Assembly (NCBI GenBank): GCA_019264505.1
Contig: JAHUZY010000492.1
Span: forward strand, 1-8,421
Direction of reading: 5' to 3'
Length of the DNA: 8,421 nucleotides
DNA from: Phenylobacterium sp.
GTDB lineage: Bacteria > Pseudomonadota > Alphaproteobacteria > Caulobacterales > Caulobacteraceae
Below are positions 8,100-8,421 of the stretch, one piece after another. A model generated the notes under the pieces. The model did not search any database. It saw nothing but the letters and a program-made list of their open reading frames with translations, and was not told the origin of the DNA. Every line of letters begins with the position of its first letter. The stretch's first letter is position 1. Made by a program: the position numbers and the translations under genes.

Positions 8100-8421
8100 C
8101 TAGTCGTCCCGGGTCGGGGTCGGCCGAAGAAGGAAGGCTGGCGTGTCGCCGCCGAATCCGCGGACGCCATTGCGGTTGTCGTCGGCCTCGTCGCGGGCCT
8201 TGACCCCCCGGATGGGACGTTCCGCCTGACGCGGGGCGCGGCGTGGCGCCGGCTCAGGCGCCGCTGTGTCCTGCGGTGCGGGCTCCGGGGCGGCCACGAT
8301 GGTTTCAACCGGCTGGTCTGCGGTTCGTTCAGGGCGGGCGCGGGTCCGCGTGCGGCTCCGGGCTCTCGGACGATCCTCGGCCGCCGGCGCCTCTGTTGGC
8401 GCAGGAGCGGCTTCAACGGGC
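8100..8421 (-). CDS. C-terminal tail of a probable RhlE-like DEAD-box RNA helicase (partial)
   Basis: The reading frame is open from the window edge to a TAG at 8102-8100, giving 106 residues. The first about 75 are low-complexity, rich in Pro, Ala, Arg and Glu (runs such as RPRARSRTRTRARPER and APEPAPRRAPRQAERP), and are expected to be disordered and to bind RNA or be basic linkers. The end, VRGFGGDTPAFLLRP, resembles the short conserved motif that closes many alphaproteobacterial RhlE-type DEAD-box helicases. That recollection is the only basis for the family name. The helicase core would lie outside the window. An internal GTG at 8297 is not needed as a start because the frame continues upstream. 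A competing Arg/Pro-rich frame on the same strand (8048-8416) runs through the hairpin and palindrome and has no family likeness. Confidence 0.6.
   Translation of the reverse strand, partial: PVEAAPAPTEAPAAEDRPRARSRTRTRARPERTADQPVETIVAAPEPAPQDTAAPEPAPRRAPRQAERPIRGVKARDEADDNRNGVRGFGGDTPAFLLRPTPTRDD

Noticed and set aside
7979..8203. 74-codon plus-strand frame divergent from the diguanylate cyclase gene
   Set aside because: It runs through the palindrome and hairpin and into the opposing helicase-like tail, has no convincing ribosome-binding site and has an Arg-rich translation with no family likeness.

Overview
The window looks like a piece of a high-GC alphaproteobacterial chromosome, most likely from the Caulobacterales (a Caulobacter- or Phenylobacterium-like genome). 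That placement is inferred from the strong G/C bias at third codon positions, the gene order of the Fe-S cluster operon, and the style of the diguanylate cyclase. It was not tested by a search. Base composition and codon use look uniform throughout, and I see no mobile element, CRISPR array, tRNA or rRNA.

Positions 2-6021 on the + strand hold most of a SUF-type iron-sulfur cluster assembly operon. In order: the C-terminal part of a class I (NifS/IscS-like) cysteine desulfurase, sufB, a 133-residue protein of unknown function, sufC, sufD (short, TTG start), sufS (class II cysteine desulfurase), sufT (DUF59/MIP18 family) and sufA (A-type carrier). Five consecutive junctions, from sufB to sufT, overlap by 1 or 4 bases, which implies one tightly coupled polycistronic message. 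The two desulfurases would mobilise sulfur from cysteine, the SufB-SufC-SufD scaffold/ATPase would build the cluster, and SufA and SufT would help in carriage or maturation. Catalytic residues of SufB, SufC, SufD, SufS and SufA can all be located, so the system should be functional. No regulator (IscR type) and no SufE or SufU sulfur acceptor lies in the window.

The operon ends 8 bases from the stop codon of a convergent minus-strand gene, with a terminator-like inverted repeat at the junction. That gene (6030-6839) is a PaaG-like member of the enoyl-CoA hydratase/isomerase family that keeps only one of the two classical acidic catalytic residues. Upstream of it on the same strand (6924-7979) is a diguanylate cyclase with an intact GGEEF active site and no RxxD inhibitory site, behind a helical N-terminal region. 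Its 120-base upstream region contains a perfect 15-base palindrome next to a GANTC site, plus a terminator-like hairpin belonging to the next gene. The last feature (8100 to the window edge, minus strand) is the disordered tail of a protein that is probably a RhlE-like DEAD-box RNA helicase.

Most of the window is recognisable, conserved biology. The least explained element is the cysteine-free coiled-coil protein inserted between sufB and sufC.
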